Below, piece by piece: positions 26,701 to 41,000 of a DNA stretch of 64,000 nucleotides. A program made the translations under genes and the position numbers. The notes below the pieces were generated by a model, which was not told where the DNA came from, did no database searches, and worked only from the letters and a program-made list of their open reading frames with translations. Position 1 is the first letter of the stretch; every line of letters begins with the position of its first letter. Source of the DNA: Sipunculus nudus (lineage: Eukaryota; Annelida; Sipuncula; Golfingiida; Sipunculidae); the NCBI GenBank assembly GCA_026874595.1, contig CM049307.1, positions 81,692,643-81,756,642 of the forward strand, given 5' to 3'.

Positions 26701-29700
26701 TATTCAATTAAAATCTATTAACCCAATGAAATAATAAATTCTTTTGTGTGACTGAAACCCAACAGATAATAAATGGCTTTTGTAAATCATATTAATTTTG
26801 TGGAATAAATTTCCCATCCATTGTCTCCAATCTACTAACAATAATCATTACGCAGCAAAAGCCAGACACAAAACATATGGGTCAACATAGGCAAACCCAA
26901 GTGGGCCCCACATGTGTCTGCTATCTCGGTTGCTAGAATTCATAGCCTGAATATTACAGGAATTGCTTTAGTTAATGTTTCTTAAAAACTTAGCCTTTTT
27001 ACCTCGTCCATGTCTCGCACAATAATCTCCCTGGTAAGTGTGACTGGGATTTTGGACTGCGTGTTCTCCTGAACGGTGCCATTGTAGAAACCATGCTCGA
27101 ACGTCGGCACCTGGTCATTCACGTCTAGGATACGAATAGTCGCTGTAGTCTGCGCTGTGGTCTCTCCTTTGGGGTTGTCTGTTACCTCCTGAGTCTGCAG
27201 AAAACAATCCACTTTTTAATGTTAACAGTAATTTTTATATCATTCATGGCCTTGAGAAAATTTCAATTCAGAAGCAAATTTTAAAATCTGCTAAGTTTCT
27301 GTTTTTATAGCATACAAGCAGATCTAGAGTCAATATAATTTTAACATGCAAAATAGCAGCCCTACCATACAGTTTTAAGAAAGTGGATGAGATAAACCTG
27401 CAGTCAGATGAGGACAGAGAATCAATATGCATATGGAGATTGGTGGCAAGGGACATGTATAGGCAAACTTCAATGTGGAATAACACTTTTGATTTACCAC
27501 ACCCAAACCCTCAAATTAAATAAGGATACTGTGGAACCTCTCTATGAGTGACATTGGCAGAAACTGGATTTCTGATCCTAACAGAGATATCCCTGTATAT
27601 ACCAAAATTTTACAGTCTATATAGATTCATAATTATACGATATGCCATTAACTTTCCTATCAGCAAACCTCCAGGAAGAGACATATCCCTGTACTTACCT
27701 TCTTGCGCCTAATCATTTCACTGATTTCATTATTTAAATTTTTTCTAATTGAATATTCCGGAATGTACAAATGAAATACATTACCAGATTACATTTCTAA
27801 AATACTAAGATTTCCATGCTATCTTTTTTTTATCTGACTGATCTTTCATACTTAATAAAAACAGATTTGGCCTTTTCATTATTACACTTTAATAATGAAC
27901 TCTTCGAACCAAGACTTCATAGTTTATATTGCAGCAGCAGGTGCTTCAAGAGAGAGATAGAAAAAGAGAGGGGGAGAACAGGACTTACTTTTTATGAGCT
28001 TTTAAAGGCATGAATAGTATTATTTACCTTAATTCCAATCTGTAAAGCTCCAAATTCTGCCAGGACTCTGGGGTCCTCCCTGTTCATCAGCTTAGCCACT
28101 GTGATGAGGCCAGTGCTGGCGTTTAGTTGAAAGTAATCATGATAACCTGAGAGGAAAGAAAATGTAACCAGTGAAATATGAATACTTATGACAAAGGCTT
28201 TACAGCACAGAAACATATTTACTTTAAGTAAATATACTACTTATACATTAACTTATACCAGCATTACTAACACAGAAATTATGGTGATGAACTAATGATG
28301 CCATGTATAATGTCTCTGTGGTAGTGGATTATGACTTGGAGATTTTATATCAATCCTTTACTCATTTGAGTAAACATTGACTTGTTAGTAACTTCAACAT
28401 TTTACCTTTAAAAAATAAATTTTTCTTTTAGTTCCAATTAATGTGTGAATTAGCTTGAATAAATGCTTGGGGTGGGAGGGGGTGATTCTTTAACATTAGA
28501 ATTGAACATAGGCTATAATTATTACAGCAGTAAAAGATACCAGAATGGCTGCTTTTCTGACAAGAAAATGGACATGTGCTTTATTGGTGAACTTTCAATT
28601 GTAAACCCATATGTATATTCATTTGCCTTAGGGCAGAAGGCTTTATCAGGTGGTGACACTATGAATATTCATCAGGTCTAGGGAATGAATATTCATATAT
28701 GGTAATAACTCTTGTCAAGATGGCCCCTGGCTATAGAGATCTACATGCAGGCTTAATGATGCATTAACAAGCAATAGTCTGATCATGTCTTATCATACAG
28801 AACTTAATGTGGCATCTGCTCTGTTTTGAATAAACTACACACATGACAAGCATTTTGATTATTAACATTTTAATATGCAGAAAATGCCAGGCAGTAAAAC
28901 CATCAAATCAGCATAGATTACTGGTGTAGGCCTTAAAGGGTGTTAAAATTATTACCTTTACACATAAATTATGGCCTCCCCCCCCATTTGAAAATAAAAA
29001 TATGACCTATACATGATGTACTGTTGATAAATTGAAATAAGGGTTAAGTTCACATGATAGTCATAATGATTTGTTTTAACCATCCTGTCTTTCAGAGTGC
29101 TTGTACAATTTCAGGGCTATTAAAGGGGCCTATTCACTTGCCTTTTGAAAAAGAATTTATGTGATTTCTGGCTTCCTCTGTGAATATATTAATGATCTAA
29201 GGATAATTCTGTTTATGAAAAGTTCTTAAAACACCTCCATGAAGGATGTATGAACTTCTTTGTCAACAATGTGTTTGTAAACACAGCAAAGTTGACAAGC
29301 GTGAAAAACATATGACCTGAGGTGGTAGGTTGCATATATGCTGAGGTAGAAAGGTCACTTAATTGTTGCAAAATGCCAATTGCAAAGCTCTGGTATACAT
29401 ATGACTTGCCACCAGATGCCCTTGTTGAATTTGTTCTGATCATTTTAGAAGGCCCCACATATTGTTGATATAAACAAAACAAAAGAAGGGCACCCCAAAA
29501 TGGAGCATCCCCTCGCATGGGAGCATAATGATATGGGGTGTATTACGCAAGTGTTAAAATGAGGTGGGGAGGTGTGCGAGCTTGAGCTTTGATGTGAAAC
29601 TCAATAAGTTGTATGTGTATCGGTGTGTGAGGCATATCTGCGAGATGAAAGGTTTTGGTCAAACGGTTTGGCTTGAAATTGATCCATAAGCTTTTTCAAG

Positions 29701-32002
29701 AAGTGGGTGCTGTGGCCATGACCTTTGACCCTGTGACCTCAAAATCGATAGGTTTCTTCATCTTTGGGTGGTTAAGCCATATGTGCGAGATGAAAGGTTT
29801 ACGTGAAAAGGTTTTGCTTAAAATGTGTCCACAAGCTTTTTCAAGAAGTGGGTGCTGTGGTTGTGACCTTTGACCCTGTGACCTCAAAATCATTAGGTTT
29901 CATCCATGGGTGAGTAAGCCATATATGTGCATGATGAAAGGTTTAGGTCAATCGGTTATGCTTAAAATGGGTCAACAAGCTTTTTCAAGAAGTGGGTGCT
30001 GTGGTTGTGACCTTTGATCCTGTGACCTAAAAATTGATAGGTTTCTCCATCCATGGGTTGGTGACCCATCTGTGCAAGATGAAAGGTTTAGGTCAAATGG
30101 TTTTGCTTAAAAGGGGTCCACAAGCTTTTTCAAGAAGTGCGTGCTGTGGCCGTGACCTCTGACCCTGTGACCACAAAATCGAGAGGTTTTTTTTCATCCA
30201 ATGGCCGGGTGAGCCATATGTCCAAGATGAAAGGTTTAGGTCAAATGGTTTTGCTTGAAATGGGTCCACAAGCTTTTTCAAGAAGTGGGTGCTGTGGCCA
30301 TGACCTTTGACCCCGTGACCTCAAATCAATAGGTTTCTTCATCAATGGGTGGGTAAGCCATATGTGCGAGATGAAAGGTTTAGGTCAAACGGTTTGGCTT
30401 GAAATGGATCCACAAGCTTTTTCAAGAAGGAGGTGCTGTGGCAGTGACCTTTGACCCAGTGACCTCAAAATCAATAGGTTTCTTCATCCATTGGTGGGTG
30501 AGCCATATGTGCGAGATGAAAGGTTTTGAGCAAAGGGTTTGGCTTGAAATTGATCCACAAAGCAATTTCAGACGGACAGATGGACAGAAGGACAGACAGA
30601 CGGATGGACGCAGGAACGGAGGCGTTACTATATATCCCTTTCGCAACTTCGCTGAGAGGTGATAACAAGCAGCCTGTGTGCAGTGATATATTTAACCCTC
30701 CTCCTGCAAGACGCGTATACTGAGATACGGGCGACGCGCTGCATCCCCGCCATGCGGGATACGTATTGATACGGTTTTGGAGGGTGCTTGGTTTATAGGC
30801 CAATAAAAAAATTCTTTTCCAGTCAATCCGTATGAAATTTTATGTGGGATCACTAAAGGGGATTTCCATTCGAATGGTTTCGTTTTCCTGGAAGGTTATT
30901 TGACAAACCGTTTGCAAATAGCGGTGACATTTTTATCATGTGTAGGGGACATGACCGGTCATGACCCGCGAAGTAGGTCAATTATGGCGGCGTCTTTTAT
31001 TGTTGACAATGAGGAAATAGCGCAATTATTTTTGGATTCTGATCGACTAATAGGACAAGTTTTTCTTATTAACTCAATGAAAATGACAGCCAGTTTCATA
31101 ATAGATCTTGAGGAACTGACTGATCTGTTACTGGAGTGGGCAAACGGTGATGTGACGGACCGGACTGCGCGGTGTCGGACTTCAAACTGGCACGCGCATG
31201 TCAGCCATGTTTCAAGACGTGATGAATTGATGAAATATATATTTGACTAGAAAAGAGCATGAAATCAATGTAAACTGTAACAAACAAAAAAAAAAACTCC
31301 TATATGTAAGAGGTAAGACAAGCAAGTTAAAAGTAAAAATGTCACTTGAATAATAACGTGTAGAGAAGTTCTCTCCCATGGGTGAACATTATTGGAATGA
31401 ATTAGCGATTTAATCGTCACGTTCCTTGAATGTCAACTCGTGCCGCAAGTTGCAGTCCTTGCAGTATTATTTTATTATATAAATTATAAATTCTTTAATA
31501 TTGACTGTTTATCATGAAGTTTTTTTACATTTTTAACGAAGATTACACATTTTGACAATGTTCTGTAAGCAAGTATTTTTTTTTTTGGAAAAAATGTAAA
31601 AAATAAAAACCTCATCCAAAACTGTTGTCTCCCATGTGTTCCAAGTAAATTTATTCATATTTATATAGATAAAATAATTTTTCCCACTCTCTTCCACAAA
31701 AAAAGAATATTCAAAGACCTATGTTAAGAGGTTGAAGACTTAAAAAGACAGCACAACACAACTACTGCGAGAAATTGTTTAATTAGAGTGACACAAAGAA
31801 GATTTGTTTTATATCTCACATTTCAATTGGTTACCATGGCAACCATATATATATAAGGATATCTTATCAAAGACATATGTTATGAGATTGTAGACTTAAA
31901 AGACAGATAACAACTTCTGCAAGAAATTGTTTAATTGGAATGACAAAAAAAAAAAAACATTTAAACGTTTTATTTCTCACATTTCAGTTGGTTGCCATGG
32001 CA

Positions 32003-32043
<41 letters not shown>

Positions 32044-35000
32044 ATATCCTAAAATTTCTCACTTAAGCATTCTTGATTCAGTCTGGTATACAATACTACA
32101 GGTATTGACCATTGGGACCAAAAAAAGAGTACACACAGATGCTGCAAATAAAGCATCCATTCAGCACTCCTAAGGCAAAAAAACTGCAAACAATTCAGTA
32201 TACAGCACATATAAGGAAAAATCAATTCAACAGGAGGAGGGTTAAGTTTATCGCCTTTTTTTATAAAAGCTCCAAGGGATTACCTTAAGTTTATAAAGAT
32301 CAGATAGGTGATCGGGCCCCTTTAAGGAAATCACAAAGCAGAGGTAAGCGCTTCACTGAGTAAGATCACTGACCTGTTGTGAATGTATAGTTGACAGCAT
32401 TTGGTATTCCTGTGTCTCCATCTTGAGCCGTTACTTTGAGGATGGAACTCCCCTAAAACACACAGAATAAATACAGAATTGTATGGATAAAGCCATATAA
32501 CTGGCAAGTCTTGTGTAGTTCTAAAGGTGAAATAAAGACAAGTCATTAATACTTCAGGCATTAATTGACATTCAAACATATTTCTTTTCACCAAGGATTA
32601 TTGTAATTTAATTATTTACCTTTTCTTCTTCTCACATTGTTGTTTTCATTATATTGTATTACATATACCACATTTATTCAAAATTTTGAAAATTTACGAA
32701 CTTCCATTCTTTGACATTCATTGGGGACACCAAAACTTTTATGAATTTCCTTGGAATCTTCTGTACTGGCCCTTAGTAATATCATTGGTTATTCAAATGA
32801 TCATGAAAGCATATGATAAAAATTGATCTAAGTAGTGTAAAGGCATGGGGCTATGACACAAAAATCACCTTCAAAGCTATGCACCCTCTTCTGGTAAGGC
32901 CATTTGGAATTACTAAACAATATATTTTAGTGCAGGTTAAGTTCATTCCTTATAAGAGGGTTTTCTGTCCCTATAAATGAAAATCATTACCATAATGGAT
33001 CACAGGACAGAATAGCATGGTTGCACTCAATGACACCATCTGAGATAACTTATTATTAGTTAGTAAAGTCAGTAAATTTAATATAAATAATATATTATGA
33101 ATCAAGGACTTGCAAACATGATGAGATAAATAAGATGTTCTGATGGTCACATGACTTACTACTGTTGCATTCTCATGCACCTGGGCCAGGTAAGGTTCAT
33201 TATTGAAGAACGGTGGCGTATCCTGTACATCTAAGACACTGATGATTAAGTCTGTGGTACTGTTCAGACCTCCGCCATCCTGTAAATAATCATGAATATA
33301 ATCACATAAAATACAAGTGTTATATCTTAATGAAACTGTACAGACATGATTTCTGAACAAATAAGCTGCAAATATTATTTTTTAACTTTATAATTGAATC
33401 ACTATGTTAAAAGCCCCTACTGGCTCTCTGGATTGTACCCAAACATGCGTTTAGTTCTTACCATCAGAAAACTACTTATTTAAACTGCAATCATCCTGTA
33501 GTTTTGATTTATAAATAACACACAGGAGACATGGAATAATATATATTTATGTAAATAATGATATTTTTTAATTTGATCTCACAACCTTTTTCTGGAAATT
33601 GAATTGATAATTAAAGCAAGCACTTTAGCTTGAGGATTTAAGGGAGAAACCTGTTTCAAAGTCAAATTATATTTAATCATAAATATTGCTCATTCAGAAT
33701 GTGTTAAGTGTAGCAAGTTACCAATTTTCAAAACTGTTATACATGTATGAGTAGTTACTCAGGAGTGATCTGTGATATTTTATGAATATTTTAATGGTAT
33801 GGGTGTCATGTGAGTTACACCAGATACAGAATGTGTTGTTGGTCAAAAGGGTAATAAAGTGTAAGTTGGTTGAGAGTTCACTTGTGATATATGTGAATTT
33901 TACAGAAGTGTCTTATGTTCTAAACTGCTCAAAAGTGTCTTGTGTTGTTCAGACATTACTCAGTGGGTTTTATGAGCAGGTACTCATATCTTTACAAAAA
34001 AGTGTCCTTTTTTACTCCAAACTACTAGGAACTGCCTCCTGTTTTAAAAGTTACTCATGTTTTATGAGCAGGTGCTCAACATTGTTTTGTGACCGAGTAA
34101 AAGCCAGGGGCTGTGATTCAATAAATAGCCCTCTTTGTCTCATCATTTCATAATCACTATTGAACAAGATACTTATGTGATCAGGTGACACATGCTAAAT
34201 GTCCCTCTTTAACAGTGGAAGAAAATAAATATATGCTTGGCGCAAAGGAAAAGGCTAAACATCACAGAACATTTTTTTAAGAATATTCTCAGGTTTTTTT
34301 AAAACAAACTGATGAACAACTTTTTTTCCTTTTTACTCTGAATAAAGCAAAAGAAAAGATACCAACAAAAGCAGCCAGTATAAAACATGTGACATGTATG
34401 CTGCAAACTTCAGATTCAATGAAGCAGTTTAGTTTCATATTTAATAAATGACACTAGTGAATATGTTATATTTAACTGAACTTGAGACACAGAGTTCACA
34501 AAGCATTCAGCAATTGGTTATCTATAAAACATGGCCTGACATTTGAGAAAAATATAATAAATATCATCTACCCACACTCTGGAATGAATATAGTATCACC
34601 CACAATCTTTACTGAAACAGAAAAAGAACAGTTTAAAGTTTGTTCAACTGATCCTGTTTACTGATATCTCATACTGACCCTTGTAAGAGCAACTGATTAT
34701 CTTATTAATACTTGTCAGAGCTATTGATAATCTTATTAATACTTGACTGAGCCATTGATAATCTTATTATTTCTTGTCAGAGCCACTGATAATCTTATTA
34801 ATTCTTGTCAGTTGTCATAGCCATTGATAATCTTATTAATACTTGTCAGAGACATTGATAATCTTATTAATACTTGTCAAAGCCATTGATAATATTATTA
34901 ATTCTTGTCAGAGCCATTGATAATCTTATTAATTCTTGTCAGTTGTCAGAGCCATTGATAATCTTATTCATTCTTGTCAGAGCCATTGATAATCTTATTA

Positions 35001-38000
35001 ATACTTGCCAGAGCCATTGATAATCTTATTAATTCTTGTAGGGGTGACTGATTATCTTATTAATTCTTGTCAGAGCCATTGATAATCTTATTATTTCTTG
35101 TCAGAGCCATTGATAATCTTATTAATTCTTGTCAGTTGTCAGAGCCTTTGATAATCTTATTAATACTTTCAGAGCAATAGACAATCTGAATAATTCTTGT
35201 CAGAACCATTGACAATCTTAACAATACTTGACAGAGCCATTGATAACCGTGTTTATACCTGTCAGAGCCATTGATATCCTTATAAATTATACTTGTCAGA
35301 GCCACTGATAACCATATAAATACTTGTCAGAGCCACTGATAACCATATTTATATTTGTCAGAGCCATTGATAACTGAATCTCATAATGGCCATCAAGTTT
35401 TATGTACAGTCCACTTGCATCTATAGATATATCAAGCCAGCTTTCGATTTTTTATTTGCCTTTTTCAAATTTTATTTTTATACTGATGCTACAGGCTCAA
35501 ATTCTTAAAACTATTACTCAATTAGTAAATATGACATAAATGAGCGAGTAAAGAGAGTTTTGTGTTATTATATCAGAACCTTGTTAAACTCTCAGCTACT
35601 GAAGGCTGAAAAAGGTCAATATTAGCAGGAGTCAAGTCAGCCATGTCACACAGGCACAAAAAGGCAAAAAAATTCAGCCAGAAAATGGTTTAAAATAACA
35701 TGAGCACAGTTTAGGTTTGCAGCCAGAACACAAACAGTACAGCATAAACACAGTCAACACAGGGCTGTCAACAATGAGTATAGGATGAAACCCACCTGGA
35801 TAAAAACATAATAAACTTCACTCCTGTTTATTAATTAATCTCATGAATTTTTTCAAACATTTGATTCAAGTCTAGAATCCAGGACATATGCCTGTGTGCA
35901 AAGTATACTGTCACTTAACCATATTAATTTCAAATTACTAGGAAATATCTCTTGTTGAGAACATTTTCATTACATATATAGTATACCATAGATCCTCTAT
36001 TTATGGCCGCACATCTATTTAATGATGCACCATGAGTTTGTGGCTATCAATAGACATGCGGCCTTAAAAGGAGGATCAACGGTATATAGTATTACAGACA
36101 CACGGTAATAGTGAACAGTATAGATTCAGAGGTTTTAGACCTCTCTAATACTGGACACATCTATATTATGAGCAAATGTTCAATGTTCAGTTTACCACCA
36201 AAGTGACAGAAAGGTTCCACTGTATTGTATTTCATTAGCATTTTTCACCAACTTCTGTGGTCTCACAGTAGAACACAAGACTCAAAACCAGGAGATTCTT
36301 AGCCAAATGGAGCTGTACAATTTTTCATGGTCATCTCCCATCCAAGGTAGATGTACAGCAGGTGCTCTGGGAAGGCTGTGCCCCAGAGTTGTGTATATCA
36401 CTAACAAACAAGTGCAACATTAAGGGAGTTTTTTTGGGGTTTTTTTTCATGCTCAGTGATCTAAGGGTAAAATGTTATGCAAAATTAGTTTAACGCCAGT
36501 AATCTGTATTAAGCAAGCTTTCCCAAAAGTGACTTTGTCCAGGTGGATTTAACTTTCCTTTCTCCATGAAAACAGGGACGAACCTTCACACCCTGAAACG
36601 AAGATGGCTACCAGATCTACCTAAAGAGGCTACCAACTGAATTCAATGGCAACATTAGCGAAACAGTTCTCAGATTTGGTTACAGAGTTGTCAGAGGGGT
36701 TACTGGTTACCATGGGGACATGCATTACTTACCGACGACATTACTCCCTGCAGGGGGATAGAAAGAAATGTTCATGTGTAAAAGAAAATATTTCTAAAAA
36801 ATTAACTGAGATTTTGGCCTTATCTTTTAACTCTCTGACGAACAAATGCTTCTTATAATTTATATCTAAACTGAAAATAGAACTGAAAAATTCAAATTAC
36901 TTTCAATATATTCAATTAAAAATCTGAAGTATGTTTGAGATTTAATAATTTCCACATTACTATTACTCACACACAAATTCCTTTATAATTTTTATTTGAT
37001 CAATATGAATATCAATATCTGTTACATTACAATGATTTATACTGTTAACAAATATATGTTTCCAAATCTTCCTTAACACATGGTCATTATAAACTACTGA
37101 CCTATATATTTATCAATACAATGGTACACTCTTCATTCTTATAATTATATTAGAAGGTTGCTAAGAATCTAAAATCAAACGTCAGGACATAATACATGGC
37201 ACAATTTTGATGAAATCAAGTGATGTGTCACTAATTGTGAAAAAAGCAGCCTGTAGTTAAATAGGTTGGTGCCGCATGGTCCCTTTATGAATATCTTAAA
37301 CTGTCTTATTTTACAAAAAAAGGATTACATTTAAACATTTGCCTAATGGAGTATATTAAAACATTTTCTTAATGTTCTTTGCTCAATTTTTTTTATGAAT
37401 TTGAATGGAACAGGTTAACAAGTTAATTTAAATATTTTACTTTTTACAATAACATATTTTTTCATATATTCGAATCTGGTCCCAAAACAATAGTTTCTCA
37501 GTAACTAAAATGAGTCATGGTTGCACAATACAGCAACTCTTTTAAGCCTTAAATAATAACTTTTACTATCAGGAATTAATCATTTCTTCATAATAAAGAA
37601 ATAATTTAATACTCAATACAAAATACTTTTAAACTTGAGGGCATATTGTCAAATCAAGTGTATTGAGTTAAAGTTTAAATGCAATGTTACTGATATCTTA
37701 AAATTCAGTTAAACATAAAGATTAAATGTACTGGTAAGATTTATGATACTTAATGTGGATATATCAGACCATCATGTTACAATATAAATACATTCATGCA
37801 GAGATGAGCATCTTCACTTGATGCCCCACAATATATACACTGTTAAGAGCTTGAGACTAGTGATTAAAATTGCAAGTATAAAATAACAAAAGGGGCAGTG
37901 TTTACATGTTTAGCATTACACTGGCAGAAATATGTAACATTTCAGTACAGGTGGTGGAGCATGCAAAGATGGTGCAATCATGATATTTTGCCATTTAACA

Positions 38001-41000
38001 ATCTTGTTTCCATGGCAACTGGAATACAAACCTTGGCCATAATCTCCAACTGGTAGAATTTTTCCGTCTCATAATCCAAGGTCCCTCTCAACGTCACGTT
38101 TCCAGTTACTTGGCCAATACTGAAGAGGTCGGTGGGTGTCTGAAATATAAACATTTATATGTTAACTGAAACCAACAAATTATTAACTTTCATCTTGCAC
38201 CTTATATAAGCAAATCTTTCACAAAATATTTTTCTTTTTTTCATACACAAGATGAACAAGTCCTTTTAAGCAAACATTTGTGTATAAATTAGTTATGGGT
38301 TTTATTTATAAACATTTTTTCTTATATACTATTTGGGAAAAACATATACTAGGCAATGTTCTGCAACCATGATTTGTCTCATGTTATGGAAATGTAATAA
38401 CTAGCAAATTAAAAGTATCTTATTTTTAGCCAGAGTAAAAATGGTCCAGGTCACATGATCATATAGGGTGATAGCCTCACACTGTGATAAAAACGCTGGG
38501 GGTTAAAGGTTATGATTGAATCTCAATTCCCTATATCAATTTTGTATTCTTTGGTAAATTCTCTTATAAAATTGTAAATGATGGCTAAAATTTAAGCATA
38601 TCAGAAGCAATGATATCAACAGTATTTTTCCTATAAAATGCATGCAACAATATAGCTTTATAACTGATATATGTAAAAAATACTTTCCACTTATTAATTA
38701 CGTAAAAGACATGATATTTATAACTGCCATCATTTTTACATACAGAATATAATGGCCATTATCCTAAGGAATTATGGTATATTATATTTCCTTCCAAATC
38801 AATTAGCACTAACGTAATATATGCACACATTAGTGGTCATGCTGAACTGACTGACTCACTGGAATAATGGCACATCTTACATGGTAAAATCATAAAGAAG
38901 CATGTGATTTTTTAATGTATTTTTTAAACAAAATGATCACAACAGATTTACACTTTAAGCATGTACAGCTAGCTGACAGAAATAAAGTACCACACCCAAT
39001 TAACCAGAATTTTTATTTACACTGACGTTAGCAACAGAAAATGATGATTCCATGGCAACCAAGATAAGAGAAAGACATGCAAGTAAAAGAAAACATAAAC
39101 CTTTACAAATCAGGTTGAAATTAAAAATGGCATCAAACATGGCATATACATACAGCCAACCAAAGCAAATGTTAACATAAAGAAATATTAACAAATTAAT
39201 AACTGCCAAAATGGAGAAGTCTTATAATTGTAGATTTAAATGTGGACTTGGAAATACATTTGATTGAATTTAAAGAAATGCTATTTATAGCATGACAAAG
39301 GGGCACTTGAAAATCACACCCAGAGAGGGTGAGAGCACACTAGAGCATTTCAACAAAATGCGTGACAAGCCAATTAAGCTCCCTCTTGACATGTGCTTCT
39401 TTTGTGCTGTTACTGATGACAGTTACATGAGTCTCCATGGCAACGCATGAATATAGATCTTGCCTGACAAGTCACTTATTTAGTAATAGACCACACCCAG
39501 GCTGAAAGATCTGCATCAGCCACTTTATTTACTTTAATCCTTGGTCACTGGAAAATTCATATATGTCCTATTTTTTCTCTACACAGCTGATATACACTAC
39601 TGTCTGTCAAGATCTTACTTTAACCACTGCTTGTTTAGCCAGTTTTTCAGGGTCTCAACACCAGGGCTGGCAAAATACCAAGAATAAAACCAACCAGAGG
39701 ATGATGTCATGGATTTACAACTTAATTTGGAGTTGGATGCACAATGAAATACCACACTCATCAATCTGATTACACTTCTTTACTCTGTGCGAGCCTTTGT
39801 GGTTAAACCTGGAGAATCTTGCTATACCAATTAAGCAGCAGTTACAACAAAGGAGATATTGAACAGCCGCAGTGTATCACCACTGCGTGAGGAGTGAATT
39901 ACTTTCCTCAAGAAAGTATCTTGAGTATAAACATCTAATAGAAATTAACACAGACTTTGAACAATATAATTATGAGATTCCCCTAGCAATGAATATATCA
40001 CATACAATCTTTATTATTATGAAAAACAAAAGTGACCAAACTTTTTTAGTGGAACTTAATCCTTATTATCTTTGGAAAAAGATAAAATTTCAATACAGTT
40101 AAAGTTTTTATTCACACAGAATAAACTTATTTTATTAAGTTTGAAAAAAATATAAAACTTTAAGAAAGGTATAAAATATTAATAAATCATTGCAACAATT
40201 GTGCCATTTTTTATGAAATATTCTTATTCCCAACACTTATGCAGAACCACTAAGCTTTATTCCACTCCAATGTGTCACAAGGGTTAGCTGGCACAAACAA
40301 TGCTTTGAATCAATAACTGAAACAAAAAGGTAAGAGAAAGGTACAGAAGCACCACAAAAATAACCACAACAGAATACCCAGAAGCAGCCAACAATATTAA
40401 CAGGGATAAAATTACCTTCTGGTTTGGCTGAAGATACAGAGAAAATGATATTACATATACTGATAATAATGTTATATTTGAATTGTCATAATATTTACAC
40501 TTTTTTTTTTAAATCATGGTATACTGAGAAAATTTCTTCTTTTACTTAAAAAAAACATTTCCTGATTTACACTAAAGGTCGAGCACATACAGGGAAACCT
40601 TCACTTATAGGACCTCTCTATTTCAGACACCTCTACATGATATTTGCTTGAGGCATTAATGTGAAAAGTAGAGTCAGAAAGCTGTATTCTCTCTAAAACA
40701 GGCACCTCTCCATAATAATAAGCAAAAATCCAGATCCCACCCTGTAATGTCTGTATAACTATGAGCTTTAACTCAAAATTTATATTCCAACTGAATAGTA
40801 AAGAAATATTGTGACAAGAAGTACCAAACACAAGCACAAATTTATGAATGGTCACAAAAGAATGAATACTGTACAGACTCCTGTAAAAAGGAAAATCTGA
40901 AAATCTGTTATGCTTATAATGAAAGGTCAAAGATTTTCTATCAAATAAATATTCCTACACCCCCTGTGGTAAACAACCATAGTGACAAGTGACCCATGGG

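Larger units (their letters stand above)
30692..32245. mobile_element. Nested TTAA element with CCC-type termini
   Basis: Left TTAACCCTCCTCCTG at 30692, right CAGGAGGAGGGTTAA ending at 32245: an 11-bp perfect inverted repeat inside duplicated TTAA. CCC tips with TTAA targets are the piggyBac signature. Length is 1,554 bp. It contains a 116-codon open frame and a direct duplication at 31,700-32,040, and sits inside the larger TTAA element. Confidence 0.7.
29120..32325. mobile_element. TTAA-flanked element, 3.2 kb, with nested insertion
   Basis: Left end TTAAAGGGGCCTATTCAC; the inverted right end reads TTAAAGGGGCCCGATCACC, so the tips share AGGGGCC and TCAC next to TTAA. The 515-bp element at 59,872 has the same right-end sequence (TTAAAGGGACCCAATCACC), which makes this a family. 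It carries the 145-bp array and a second TTAA element. TTAA target use is typical of piggyBac-class elements; no intact transposase was found. Confidence 0.65.

Noticed and set aside
29213-29518. 101-codon minus-strand frame in the TTAA element
   Set aside because: No recognisable domain and no partner exon; likely chance within the element.
33782-34153. 123-codon plus-strand frame in intron 7
   Set aside because: Low-complexity Val/Ser/Leu-rich translation of T-rich DNA with no recognisable motif.
34670-35375. CRISPR-like spaced repeats
   Set aside because: The whole 30-36-bp unit repeats with no unique spacers, and the context is a eukaryotic intron; it is a minisatellite.
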